Of a DNA stretch of 64,000 nucleotides, positions 11,511-22,532 are shown one piece after another. Positions within the stretch are counted from its first letter, which is position 1, and every line of letters starts with the position of its first letter. Made by a program: the position numbers and the translations under genes. The notes beneath the pieces were generated by a model. That model was not told where the DNA came from, did not search any database, and was given only the letters and a program-made list of their open reading frames with translations. This DNA comes from Limnomonas spitsbergensis (taxonomy: Eukaryota > Chlorophyta > Chlorophyceae > Chlamydomonadales), in contig JAYJMM010000019.1 of NCBI GenBank assembly GCA_037349105.1, positions 1,426,001 through 1,490,000 on the forward strand, read 5' to 3'.

Positions 11511-12940
11511 ATGCGTGGCCTGTCATGGTAAGTTATGCATGTCACCATACTGAGGAGGCTGATGTGCATGAAATAACTCCATGAGGTAGAAGGTTGTGGG
11601 AGCTTGAGGGAAGAAGAAAGAAGTTTGCATTCAAGATCATCAAGTCATCACTCATCATGTCATGACACTCATGAGAAATAAATGTGTTGGGAACGGCCCG
11701 TACAATACGGTATTGACAAATGCATATGTCATGTGCCTGCCAGTGAGGCATATGCAGATCGTGAACATACGGTAGCTTGGTCGTTGAAGAGAAGAGGTCC
11801 ACATCTAATGATCAAAACATGAGCCCAGATTACCGTATTGGCGGTCGGGCATGCGCTGTGATGCACATATGTCAAGGCACCGTTCGTATACATGACCCGC
11901 CTCAATACATTCCAACACTTAGCTTCTGAGTATGTCCACCATCAAGCGGAATGCCTGCGTTCTATCAGGGATTTTATCAATGATGAAAAATGTGGGACAG
12001 GCACCACACAAAAGGTTCAAACAGAGCTTGGAATTAGAGCGGCATAATGACGATCAGGGGTGACGAAAGTTCAAATATTTTCGACTTTGTGAAAACCAGC
12101 TCGGCATGCCCTTATGCCGTACATGTTATCACCGGCATGGGCAAACGCGCAGTGGTTCGTCATGAATGGACAGCTTGGGCGCTTGCAATGAAAGCATTCG
12201 TTTTATACACATACACACACTTTGTCTTTCAAGAAGTTTGACGAGCGCTGGTCGGTTATTGCCAGCGTCTTTGACTTGCCATGAACGCGAAAAGCCTATA
12301 CCCAGTTGCCCCCGAATTTTACTGCATCATGCGATTGTAGATCCCATTCGCTGACGCTAACACTATGCTTCCTTCTTCGCTGCCGTTTCCCGGTACTGGT
12401 ATCTTGTCTGCCTTCGATCCAGCGATCCAATCCGACTGCCTTTTAGCATGTATCCCTTAAAATTTGGTAAGTGGATTACTTGACAATATGATGGATCATG
12501 AATAGTGATCTGCTTGAGAACGAGAAAACCATGGAGCATGCATGCCCTAAAAATCGTAATATGAAGCATTCCTAACGTATCGTGCATGAAGCGTACATGC
12601 TATGAAGTATGCTTGCCATGGCTTTGTGCCTGTTAACCATGCAACATGGTGGCCACAAGCGTAAGCGTACCTGACTAACTGCCATGTAACGCCAACCATG
12701 AGGCAAGCACGCCATGACAACGCACGAACGTGTCATGTGGCGTGCTTGTCTACCATGTAGGGTGCCTGTTTAAATGTACATGCCCTTCAACTTGCCTGCC
12801 TGCTATACCGACGTGCCGACATTTTATGCTTACGGTTGAAGACCTCATTGCTAACAACGGCCGCCTCAACAAGGGCCCGCCTAAAAGCATGTCTTTCCTC
12901 ACCGGTGCTCCCCTCGGTGACCCCCCCTTGGCCTGCCCGC
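11511..12940. other. AT-richer interior of the CACTA element without recognisable gene
   Basis: Only short open frames occur here and none resembles a known protein. CATG-rich words continue to about 12730. If the element once carried a transposase, this is where a remnant could lie, but I cannot see one. Confidence 0.5.
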
Positions 12941-12942
12941 AG

Positions 12943-13521
12943 CTCCAGCTGGCTGGCTGGGGCAAGCATCATGTGTCAAGGGACTGCTTCAGCCTGGAGT
13001 GGTTGTTTTCCCGGTGGAAGAGAGCTACGACCTGCCGGGACAGCTAGTGTTCATTGGCATCGGCCAGGTTGCAACACTTGTGGTAAGTTTTCCTCATGAC
13101 CTGCACTGCCTTGCTGACCCCTACCCATGAATTGCCATCCTGCCTTACCTGTGAACTGCCTCCTGCCCTGCCTACTGATGTCCATTACCCCAGTGCCTGA
13201 CCTGCTGACCCCTTCCGTTGTTTGAAGATGGTTTCTTGGTGCCCTTCCCGCCTACCCGTATTTCATGAGCCCGTATTCCATGCATTGCTCGGCAGCCATG
13301 CTTTGAATCAAGTGTTAATTTCCCAATCGCAGGCGTGGTGCACCCCCAAAACCTGGAGCAGCTTGGTCACCTTGGGCTATGACGAGATCCAGCCCCTTCA
13401 GGGGCTGGCCCAGAAGGACATTGATGAAGTGTCAAGGGAGCTGCAAGGGGTGTTGCGCCAATGGCAGTTTTGTCTTAGGCAGATTGTTCTTGAATTTGAT
13501 CAAGGCACGTATGACAAGTGA
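12943..13521 (+). pseudogene. Two-exon gene fragment inside the CACTA element
   Basis: Two exons join in frame: 12943-13082 (acceptor CCCGCAG, donor GTAAGT) and 13333-13521 (acceptor AATCGCAG, stop at the end). The joined reading is about 108 residues, with LLQPGVVVFPVEESYDLPG and VFIGIGQVATLV in the first exon and PLQGLAQKDIDEVSRELQG in the second. I recognise no family. Upstream of 12943 the same frame has a stop, so this is only a C-terminal piece. Proper splice signals suggest a host gene fragment captured by the transposon, or the tail of an element gene. Confidence 0.45.
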
Positions 13522-13599
13522 ATGCTTGATATGGTCTGACAATGGTCGCTTATTTATGATTTATTCGTTTCCTTTGCCATGCATTTCCTTGCTTGCTAG

Positions 13600-13775
13600 C
13601 AAATACTGGTTTAATTATTCTACCAGCATATATTTCGTGGCCGTTGATATTGATCTAATTATTCTACCGGTATAGATCTCCTGGCCGTCAAAGATTGATT
13701 TAATTTTTCAACCGGTATAGATTCCACAGCTGTCAAATATTGATTTAATTTCTACCGGTATAGATCTCCTGGCAA
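13600..13775 (+). repeat. Tandem array, ~53-bp unit containing CTACCGGTATAGATCTCCTGG
   Basis: Four degenerate copies of TTGATTTAATT followed by CTACCGGTATAGATCTCC. It lies just after the stop of the captured fragment. Confidence 0.75.
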
Positions 13776-13949
13776 TTGTTTCATTGCAAATTGATTCCTC
13801 CAGCAAGCGATGAGCAAACCAGTTTATTGAAATAGCCAGCACATCATTAGTCAGCCCCACCTACATAGGGGGGTACAGCAAGCCGATCCCAATTAATACC
13901 AAAAGGAGCGCAATGAATCGGCCTAGTCTGGGCAACGCCTGGTGGACCA

Positions 13950-14309
13950 AATCATACTAATTGGCAGGAAAATATGGTAGCGACATTAGAGGAATCGGTA
14001 GGCCAATCAGAGCAACAAATGGTCGACCAAATGATGATAACTGGTAGGTAAATATGGTAGCGACAGTAGGGCAATCGGTAGGCCAACCAGGGCAAAAATG
14101 GTAGCCAAGGAGTACCTATTTCGGAAGGTTCTGGGCCTACCGAAATTTAAACCTACCAAAATGCAAATCGGTAGATGTCGCGTTTTCGGCCGATTTTAAC
14201 CTACCAATTCACCTACCATAATCATTTTAGGGGCCTTGTCCAAATGATGCATTTGCCTTGAAACTGGTAGGTTTTCTTCCTACCAAAACAGAGGGTTTGA
14301 GTAGTAGTG
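13950..14309 (-). repeat. Right subterminal repeats and terminal inverted repeat of the CACTA element
   Basis: Numerous GGTAGG/CCTACC motifs on both strands precede the 31-bp right terminal repeat, which ends GGGTTTGAGTAGTAGTG at 14309. Confidence 0.8.
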
Positions 14310-14729
14310 TGACACAAACTAGAGCAAGATGGTGAGTGACAATGGGTAACTTTAATATAACATAGGGAAGGAGGAGGTAGATTTTTGAGGGAGAATTCCG
14401 CCACTGATATGCCTTCAGGCCTTCAACAGGCTGGTGGGATGTTAAATGTTTTGGCAGAAAGGATTCAATTTTACGAGGGACTGCAGATGAGGAACCCTTT
14501 CATGGACAGGACAGCCGGACAGGTGCAAGAGCTGGATAAACAAACGTCTATAAAGCAATCAAATATCCAGTAAGGCGAAAGGAAACATGGTTCCAGTAAA
14601 ACACCGAGAACCACCTTGTGTTCCGCGCACAAGCAACATGTCCCAGACAAGTATACACATGGTGGGAGACATAAAGGTCATGCGGTGCATTTAACCGAGT
14701 ACCCTACATGCAGGTGGTAGCCTCTAGCC

Positions 14730-14814
14730 TTTAGTTTCTTTTCCTCCGACCAGACAGTCGGGCGCCCATGCGGCTAAGCCTTTGCACCATGGCCCAGAGG
14801 TGTAATGTCATTGA
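14730..14814 (-). repeat. Short SINE-like repeat, minus copy
   Basis: On the minus strand: TCAATGACATTACACCTCTG, a GGCTTAGCCGCATGGGCGCC core, then a purine-rich tail. It lies between the CACTA element and the 3' end of the MYND gene. Confidence 0.7.
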
Positions 14815-14916
14815 CATGTATATCCTGTGGGGTGCTTTAGCCCCGGCATCCCAACATCAGTCTGCCTGGCCTGCCAGCCTTCTAAACTGCGGCTGACTGA
14901 ACGCTGTCCTTAGACG

Positions 14917-17900
14917 TCAAGCTTTGCACACACTCTTGTGCTGCTTCCAGTGAGCCGTCTGGCACTCCTTATTGCAGTACCAGGAACGCTCGCACCTCGT
15001 GCACCGCTTGGGCTTGAGATCCGACGTAGCCATCTGCCCACAGTGGCTGCAACCCGCCCTGCCAGTAGTTCCGGCAGATCCGACAGATCCGGCAACACCA
15101 CTGGCAGATCCATCGAGAACACTGCGCAAGCCGAGGCTAGGCCTGGAGCTGGTAGGAATGGGGTTTAGGGCGCTGTTTCTTTTGTTTCCTGAAGTCCCCA
15201 TGACTTTGATGAAGGTTCCAAGGGTGACCTTGGCAGGCGAGTCCACTGGCGGGTGAATGGGCAACCTCTCTGCCTCTGCCTCCAGTCCCTTAGCGTACCA
15301 CGCCTTCATCGCCTCAATGTCTTGACGTCCCGGCCTCAATTCCATCTCTGCCCTAGTGTAAAAGGCCATGGGCACGTTCCTGTGTCGCCGCGGGGCACGA
15401 CGCAGGAACGTCTCCAGGTCTGAGGCAGCAGGGCTGCACGCACTGCCACCGCCGCTGCTCCTTGCCCTTGTTGCAGTTCCTCTCAGATAGAGGAACTCGG
15501 GATCGCATTCCTCTGGCCCGCCTCCCAGCCGGATGGCTGCTGAGAAATCCTCAGCAGCCTCAGGCAGCCTCCCTGCACAGGCCTTCATGCTGCCCCGCAT
15601 GCTCCAGAACTGAGGCTCGGCTGGCCGCTGCTTGATGATCAAGTCCAGTTCGCGGATAACGCGGGGTAGGTCATATTGTCTCTTTGCCATGCGCAGTTGA
15701 GCCAGGCTGAAGCGAGCCTCCGCATTGTTGAGGTCCCGCCGCAGTTCCCGCTCGCAGCAAGCCTCCATGGTGATGTGCATCTGTTCAGGAATCTCAATCA
15801 CCCAATCAGCAGTCAGGAAGGCGACTGTGAACTCCCGTACCACTGCGGCGTCATCGTTTCGGGATGCGTGCTCTTGTGCCTGATAACAATGGAGCTTGGC
15901 CTTGATGAGAGGTTGAACAGACTCGTCACTGCATACGTAAAAGAGAAGGATAGTTGTCAAAATTCCCTGATCCCAAATCCCAGATTTGTACCTGGCAGTT
16001 TAACTAAACAACAGTGCATTATCTTAAGCCTGACAGCACGTGAGTGGGTTTATGGATAAGGGTTCAGGGTTCAGGGTTCAGGGTTAGGGGTACATAATCA
16101 TGAATTAGACCGCACACATTACCGTATGCCAGACACAGTAGCTTACAACAAGCCTTCTCCCTGTAGTGGGGACCCCTACCCACCTAGCATGCTGCATCAG
16201 TGCCTCTAGAGGATATTTCTCATATCTTAATCTTGAGGTGGGCTCCGCGGATTTGCGACTCTGAAGGCTCTGGAACATGTCAAACATCTCTTGCATCGCT
16301 GGGCGCTGTTCATCGCCAACCGATGCAAGCAACGCCTCCCTGGCGAGCCGTCGTCGTTCATCCTCCACGTGCTGAGCACCGCCACTGCCGCCAGGTTGGC
16401 TGAAAACAGAAGCAGAAGTGCCCGTCTTTGCAGCGACAGCAGCAGCAGCAGCAGCGAGCCTGTCCACAGCTTTTTTGCCGGAGCAGAAGGCAGACACTTT
16501 GCTATCCCAGTTGAGCAGCAGCTCCCCTGCTTCCCTCAAGCCATGCTCAGCTGCACGTTGAAGCCACATCTTGGCCAGCGCCAGGTCCTGCTTGACCCCG
16601 ACCGCCTCGAGGTACATCAAGTGCAAAGCGTACTCGGCATGGGGTAGCTGCTGCTGTGCGGCCATCTCCATGAAGAGGAAGCCTTTCTTGGGATTGGCCT
16701 CCCAGCCCTCGGCTCCTTGCCAGTAGGTCATCCCCAGAGTGTACTGCGCCTCCGCCAAGTTGTCCTTGGCCGCGCACTTCAGCCAGCGCTTTGCCGCAGC
16801 CGCGTCAGGTCTCAGCCCAAGCTCGCCTTTCAGGTACGACCTGCCCAGCTGGCAGCATGCCTTGCTCTCTCCTGCCTCTGCGGCCTGTTGCAGCCGCACC
16901 AGCTCAGCACCCATTTCCGTCTCCAGCGAGGCCAGCGAGGCCAGCGCGGGCGTACATCCCTGCTCGGCTGCCATGCTGAAGTACTCCTTGGCCTTAGCGA
17001 GGTCGCAGGCCACCCCCTTGCCTTTATAGTACATGGTGCCGAGGTTGAACTGTGCGGTTGGAAAGCCGTGATCAGCAGCCTTGCGGAACCACCTGACGGC
17101 CTTTGCCGGGTCCGGCATCACTTGGGGAGTGCCTGCCCCCTCGTAAATGCAACCGAGGTCATTCGCTGCAATGGCCGAGCTGCTGCCTTCCACCTCCGCA
17201 GATTTCTCAAACCAGCTGATAGCCTGCGGGTTGAGAGTACAGGGGTGATCTAGGGTTTTGTTTAAAGGGATGATTTAGAGTGAAGGCTTGTAGGGTTAGG
17301 GTTCACGGCTTACAAAATCGTATTGTTACACTAGTGTCATGTTTATGTTCGTTTAATTGGGCTTAAATATTCCTTAATTAAAAAACAGAGCCATTCATTT
17401 TGCCATACCAGTATTTCATCAGCCCTTAAAGTCAAACACAACAAATACAATGTCTCGTATCCTCAGTTTCCCCACCAAAACAAGCCAATCAATCACATCA
17501 ACGATTCGTTAAGCATCAGCCATTGCTGCCGCATTTTTACATGTGTCGTGTATTGGTCGCCTGAGTGTCCGGCATGCACGGCTCATCTCAGAAGGTCCCT
17601 CCCCTGAGATTCCTGCCCCTCTGAGTTCCCACCCTCAGAATCCCCTTCCTCATCAACCTCACCAGCCCCCGACTCAACAGCCTCAGGGTCAGACTCGACA
17701 GCCTGGACATGCACCACCTCTGCAGCCCTGCACCTGCATCTGCCCCCTCCCCCCCCCACGGGGGCCTGTCAAGACCCCTCTTGGCCACGACCCTCTTCGC
17801 CACGACCCCTCTATGCCACGACCCCTCTTGGCCACGACCCCTCTTGGCCATGACCCCTCTCTGCCACGACCCCTCTTAGCCACGACCCCTCTTGGCCACG

Positions 17901-20900
17901 ACCCTCTTCCCCACGGCCCCTCTCTGCCAGGACCCCTCTCTGCCACGACCCCTCTTGGCCACGACCCTCTTCGCCACAACCTCTCTCTGCCACGACCCCT
18001 CTTGGCCACGACCCCTCTTTGCCACGACCCTCTTTGCCACGACCCCTCTCTGCCACGACCCCTCTTTGCCACGACCCTCTTTGCCACGACCCCTCTCTGC
18101 CACGACCCCTCTTGGCCACGACCCCTCTTCGCCACGACCCGTCTCTGCCACGACCCCTCTTGGCCACCTGCCCTTTATCGTCTTTAGCCCAGACAGGCCA
18201 ACAGCTTCCTTCCCCAGGGACCACGTCAAAACATCCAGCTGCGCTAGCGCGCGCTTTTTGTGTGAAATGCAATGGTATGAATACGACCTTCAGTTATTTC
18301 CCCCTTACAGCAACCAACAATGAACAAAAAACGTCAGCCCCTCAAAATGCTGGGAACGCGAAACAGACAAACAAAATGGTGTTAAGGATTATAAGGGTTT
18401 AGGTTTAGGGATGATTTACAGCGAAGATGTTGGGCATAATTCAGGGTGTAGGGTTTAGGACTTAAGGGTTGATTTAGGACTCCAGTTTTAAAAACCACAA
18501 GGGTTTAGGGTTTCCCTTGTTTTAAGGTCAAACAATCATAGCCCTCCAAGATATAGTGTCCACAGAGCAGCAGGCAGGCAAACATAAATTGGTGGACAAG
18601 GTTGAGCGGTGCGGTGTTTCAGGCGTGTCATTGTACATTTTGTACATTTTGTACATCGGCATCAGTTCCGCTATATTTCAGCCACATCCTGGCGTTTGGC
18701 AGGGGTCCCAAGCGTGGCCAGCCCTGCTGCTAGGGCCATTCACGGGCCGTGGACCTGTCAAGGTTGAGCCCCAATTTGGCCTTGTCTTGCTGCCAGAACA
18801 AAAAAAGGTTAACTGATACCTACACCAGAAAATTAGACATTGCATGATCGCATGGGGCATGGCATCTTCATCATCCATGAGAAAACCAGAATGGTAAAGC
18901 CTGCGTTTGACAGCGGTTTCGATCCTTTATTCAGGTCCCCTGCGTTGATGTCCCTTCTGCTCCCCTCTGCTCCCTTCTGCTCCCTTCTTACTGTAGGTAT
19001 GTCAGGTGCTGGCAGGCCCAGCCCGTCCCTGTACAAAGTGCCCAGACCATGCTTCGCCTCAGCCACGCCCAAGTTCCTGTCTCCTGAAGGCAGGTACGGC
19101 TTCTGGGCAGCTGCTTTTTCGAGCCAGAGCTTGCCTTGCTGGAGGTCACGCACCTGCAATGGGGTAGCAATGGGCTTAAAACAATCAGGGCATGGATATG
19201 CAACAAAGTTGCAATCACCGGGATGTCCGCTGAGTGCACTAAACCATGTGCCAGTTTATGACCAGTTTATGAATATCATACGAAGAATAGGGGAGCGCGT
19301 CCCCTATCCGGTACAGTTGATTCGAATTGCCTTCACTACACAATTGATGTTGTGTACGGCTGGGCATTCATAAGTAGTGATAGAATGAGTTGGGGTTCCG
19401 TATGTAGCTCAAATAGTAGAGCATCATTCTGCGAAGAATGGGTACCGTATGTATGTGGGTTCGAATCTCATTGGAGTCGCCTGAACGATTGGTAAAACCT
19501 CTCGGCGTGAAATGCCGTCGCAGGTTGTGAGGTAAATCGCAAGATATTAATGAGGTACCGTCGAGTGATTGAACTACAATCTCAATGTGACGGGGAAGGA
19601 TGCGCGTATCCTGTACGGGAAGGTCTGTCCTCCGGGATCGCCTATCTACACCTAGGGATTTGTTAACACGCACGAAGGATTGGAAACCATGCGTACTTCT
19701 AACTTCTTAGGATGATTTAGTGATATACATTGGTGCTTCTTTATGACATCCCTAAAAAATCAATAAGTAAATTGAATAACTATTGAAAACACGGCCGAAT
19801 CCATTTACCAGGGAAGGGTGAGTACCGGTATGTCTGGAAGCCTTACCTCGGATGGGCCGCGGAGCATCATCAGCCCTGCATTCAACATGCCATTAGCCGA
19901 ACCCAGCGTCGCCCCCTCTGTGTATAGCTTCACAGCCATGGCAGGATTAGCGGTTGTCCCGCATGCGCAGAGCCCTTCTCTGTACTTGTGAGCTGCAATG
20001 ACCTTGTTAAAGGCTGCTCCGGCATTGCCTGGCAGTGGGGGCATACTGTTCATCATCTGAGAGAGGTCCAATGACCGGGAGCCGCCCTCTCCCGCAGCAG
20101 CTGCTCCTCTCTGCCTAATGAGCGCCTCTAGCTCGAGCATCTGCTGTTGCGTGCTGAACACTGAGCAGGCCTGCTGCAGTTTGGGATTGTCCACAGCTCC
20201 AGCTAGCTCGGCACCGCATAATACCTGCGATGCATCCATGTGTTTGTTTCCATGTGCAGCGGCGCATCAGCATTGATACATGGGACATGTTTAGGTGCTT
20301 GATTGCAAACTACCAGGTAGTTCGACAAGACACTACAAAAAATAAAAAGGACATAGAGAGAACGAGATACTGGTATAACAGAGAGTAAGTCGCCAGGTTT
20401 GAACCATACGGGCTGAAGAAGTGACAAGTTCAACAAGCTAGCTGAGCGTTCGTTTATATGGGGTAGACCATTTATTGATTCATTTCCATTGGTGGACAAA
20501 CTCTATCAACACCAACAGTGCATGGAGGCTGCCACAAAGCAGCACCCCCTGGAGCACCCGGAAAAAGTGCCCACTGCCATGCACCCTGCCCCTAACCTCA
20601 TGAGAGGTGGCCCGCATCCTGAGACACTTTTACCATGGAAGCCATGTCCCATGCTTCTGCTCACATGGGCGGCTCCCTCATTGCACACCTCAGGACGTAC
20701 CGGCATATATATTGAAGTGGCCAGAGCCCCCCACCTACGTGCTTGGCTTCCTATCCAATAGGCAGTGCTACAGCTAGTAGGTACAGCCTACAAGCACGCG
20801 CAGCTGTAGGCAACTGACAGAAGAGACCCAGGGATTCCGGCAGTCTGCCACCGAGCACAGGCTTGCAGCTGCTTACTGCGCCTGGTTCCGGCCCACTGCT

Positions 20901-22135
20901 GGTGCCTTGCTGGCGCATGCTGGGGGCCGCGCCAGCAGAAGAGTGTGTGCTCGTGTGCATGCAAAAACTTACGGCTACAGTTAGCCTGCTGACACTAGAG
21001 GACAGCGCAGCGGTCAACGGCGTGAGATACACTGCTGCCAGTGGTGCTGCTGGGCAAGGGGAGATGTCAAGCTTGTTGAGGATTTGTTACATGTTTGCTT
21101 CTAGTACCCGTGCATAAAGGTGAAGCTCACTTAGGGAGAGGGTTTGGGCAGGCCCCCCCGGAGGGAGCCACGGACTTTGAAATGTTGTAACGGGGTAGGC
21201 ATGGGTAGGAGGCTCTGGCTTTTTTGGAGAATTGTTTAGTATCATTGAGGGCTAGTCTCTCGATGAGGAGCTGAAGAATTGGCTTCCTTAACTTTTGGGG
21301 GGGGGAGTCTTTATTTTTCTTTCTGTCCCTCTCTTGCTGCCTCCTCTCTGTAGTGTTTACCTTGTTCTAGACGCGATTCTACAGGGGCGGGGATAGATTC
21401 CGGGGTACCCTCGCACCGCTTTACCTTTTTGGTGGGGGAGGGGGGTGTAGAACGGTGCATACCCGCTGGGCACTGCTTAACGCTCGGCCACGTGGGGCTG
21501 GTGGGGAATGACTAGGCTCAATTCCAGCTACCATGCACAGCCTGGCCATGGTGCAGCCATGCCATCCTCCTACGTGAGGGGGCAGGAACATGGAACCCGG
21601 TGTTCTAGGCGGGGGGAGGGGGGTATTTTCCCTTCTGTTGAGCGCCCACGTGGCCATACCTTCAGTTTACAGCAGGGCCCAAAGAGCCAAAGACTTAGCG
21701 TCATTGACCGAATATGAACCATGTTGAATGTGGTGCACTGGCTGCTGCTGCAGGTAATAAGCAACTAGTAATCAGGAAAAACACCCTGCCTACCTGCTCT
21801 CGCGCTTTCATGGGCTGGGTCCACATTCAAGGCTGCCTCATACGCCTGCAGTGCAGGTCTAAACATTTCTCTCTTCTCCAGAGCGATGCCCTTCAGTTGT
21901 GTAGTTGGGCTTTCAGGCAGGCCTGATCCAGCATGAGTGCCGCGTCAGCATCCTTGCAAGCGAGATCCCACCGCTCGAGGTGCAGGCAAGCTGCTGCCCG
22001 ATTAGAGTGGTATTTGGCGACAGTCTTAGCGAGTTTAATGGCGCGTGAGTAGCACCGGTAGGCTTCATCGTATCTCCCCGCTCTCAAGTGATGATTGCCC
22101 TGCTTGTTTCTGCCCTCCGCATCGTCCTGGTGCCG
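14917..22135 (-). CDS. TPR / Sel1-like repeat / MYND zinc-finger protein (multi-exon)
   Basis: Minus-strand exons: 22135-21794 (TPR), 20224-19847, 19153-18992, 17223-16184 (Sel1 repeats) and 15928-14917 (last). The last four join in perfect phase (0, 0, 0, 2) and give 863 residues. The TPR exon has the classic pattern GRYDEAYRCYSRAIKLA and YHSNRAAACLHL. The Sel1 exons show repeated FNLGTMYYKGKGV-type motifs. The C-terminus is a complete MYND finger: CSHC, CTRC, WYCNKEC, HWKQH, C, with all eight zinc ligands. MYND fingers bind short proline-rich peptides and Sel1/TPR repeats are scaffolds, so this is likely an adaptor; that is inference. Problems: the TPR exon has a frame break near 21898, where a TGA follows ...CLKAQLHN and the motif resumes as KGIALEKREMF in another frame. 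The junction to 20224 is also out of phase, so an exon or the true start is missing. Confidence 0.8.
16185..17222 (-). other. Sel1-like repeat region of the MYND gene
   Basis: This single 1040-nt exon encodes about 6 Sel1-like repeats, each with the A..LG..Y..G.G pattern (for example CQLGRSYLKGELG and AEYALHLMYLEAVGV), then a serine- and alanine-rich linker. Its start fits an acceptor at CAACCCGCAG and its end a CTAG|GTGGGT donor. Confidence 0.8.
17765..18168 (+). repeat. Intronic minisatellite, 15-16 bp unit CCACGACCCCTCTTGG
   Basis: About 25 tandem copies inside the intron between the Sel1 exon and exon 19153-18992 of the MYND gene. Long open frames on both strands are a by-product. No splice function is evident. 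Confidence 0.9.
19395..19660 (+). repeat. tRNA-derived SINE-like element in an intron of the MYND gene (antisense)
   Basis: An A-box-like TAGCTCAAATAG at 19405-19416 and a B-box-like GGTTCGAATCT at 19458-19468 have the spacing of a tRNA gene's internal promoter. Between them CATTC-TGCGAA-GAATG forms a 5-bp anticodon-like stem, but its loop has 6 rather than 7 bases, and the acceptor stem does not pair. A 190-bp non-tRNA body follows, ending near AAGGATTGG. That layout fits a tRNA-derived SINE rather than a working tRNA gene. No target duplication is clear. Confidence 0.4.
20240..21400. other. Long intron of the MYND gene, contents unassigned
   Basis: No gene is recognisable. Because the flanking exons do not match in phase, a short undetected exon may lie here. 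The end near 21180-21330 is T/G-rich and resembles 1640-1860. Confidence 0.4.
21447..21620 (+). repeat. Second dispersed repeat family, copy 2
   Basis: Near-full-length relative of 928-1165, beginning AACGGTGCATACCCGCTGGG and ending GAACATGGAACCCGG. Confidence 0.65.
21625..21713 (-). repeat. Short SINE-like repeat, divergent minus copy
   Basis: On the minus strand it starts GGTCAATGACGCTAAGTC and retains GGGCCCTGCTG and GGCCACGTGGGCGCTCAAC. It directly follows the second-family repeat. Confidence 0.5.
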
Positions 22136-22393
22136 CTGCAGGCTGCTTCCGAAGACGCCATTGATCTCTATACGACGCACGACAACAAATGCAGATGGAG
22201 TTAGCTGCAAAGATTAACGGTAATGCAGCAACTTCAGATAAGCGGCGGGGAGAAGCGGTGCGTCCGCAAAGCATGCCCTGCTGCTTGACTTGATGCAGAT
22301 CTCAAAGCGATCACAGGAACAGCGGTCGTCGATATGAAGAAATTGTGGTAAACGAAGAATTGACTGAAAGAACGTATTCAGGTGTTGGTAAAT

Positions 22394-22532
22394 GATGGGG
22401 GGCGAACATTTCACCGTCATTATTTCACCGTCAGTTGGAATGTCGGTTAGGGGGCGAAAGCTCGCAACTCATCGCAGGCGCTGCACAGCAGCGCATTCAT
22501 TGAAATAATGACGGTGGAACGTTCGCCCCCAT
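22394..22532. mobile_element. Small inverted-repeat element (MITE-like), ~139 bp
   Basis: The left arm ATGGGGGGCGAACATTTCAC and the right arm (read on the minus strand) ATGGGGGCGAACGTTCCACC match over about 31 bp with few differences and both end in GTCATTATTTCA. The arms flank about 75 bp of unique sequence. It lies just upstream of the first recognisable exon of the MYND gene. A cruciform-forming regulatory site is possible, but the structure is typical of a miniature transposon. Confidence 0.65.

Larger units (their letters stand above)
2339..14309. mobile_element. CACTA (EnSpm/CMC-type) DNA transposon, ~11.97 kb, apparently non-autonomous
   Basis: The left end begins CACTACTACTCAAACCC at 2339. 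The right end, read on the other strand from 14309, begins CACTACTACTCAAACCC too; the match extends to 31 bp with one mismatch, ending in TTTTGGTAGG. Both sides are flanked by TGA (2336-2338 and 14310-14312), the 3-bp target duplication typical of CACTA elements. The subterminal regions (2365-2530 and 13950-14290) are dense in CTACC/GGTAGG motifs on both strands, as expected for transposase-binding subterminal repeats. No TNP2-type transposase is recognisable inside; the interior is mainly minisatellite arrays plus a short spliced gene fragment. It is therefore probably a non-autonomous or decayed carrier. An alternative is an unrelated pair of small elements with the same ends, but orientation and target duplication argue against it. 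Confidence 0.85.

Noticed and set aside
8102..11569. Ser/Arg-rich (plus) and Leu/Pro-rich (minus) frames, including 439- and 296-codon ones
   Set aside because: They are translations of the 15-bp and 13-bp tandem arrays; the same peptide repeats without any unique sequence.
17588..18272. Arg/Gly-rich frames on the minus strand and their plus-strand counterparts
   Set aside because: They come from the 15-16 bp intronic minisatellite.
19395..19480. A functional tRNA-Arg gene (GCG anticodon-like loop)
   Set aside because: The anticodon loop is one base short and the acceptor stem does not pair.
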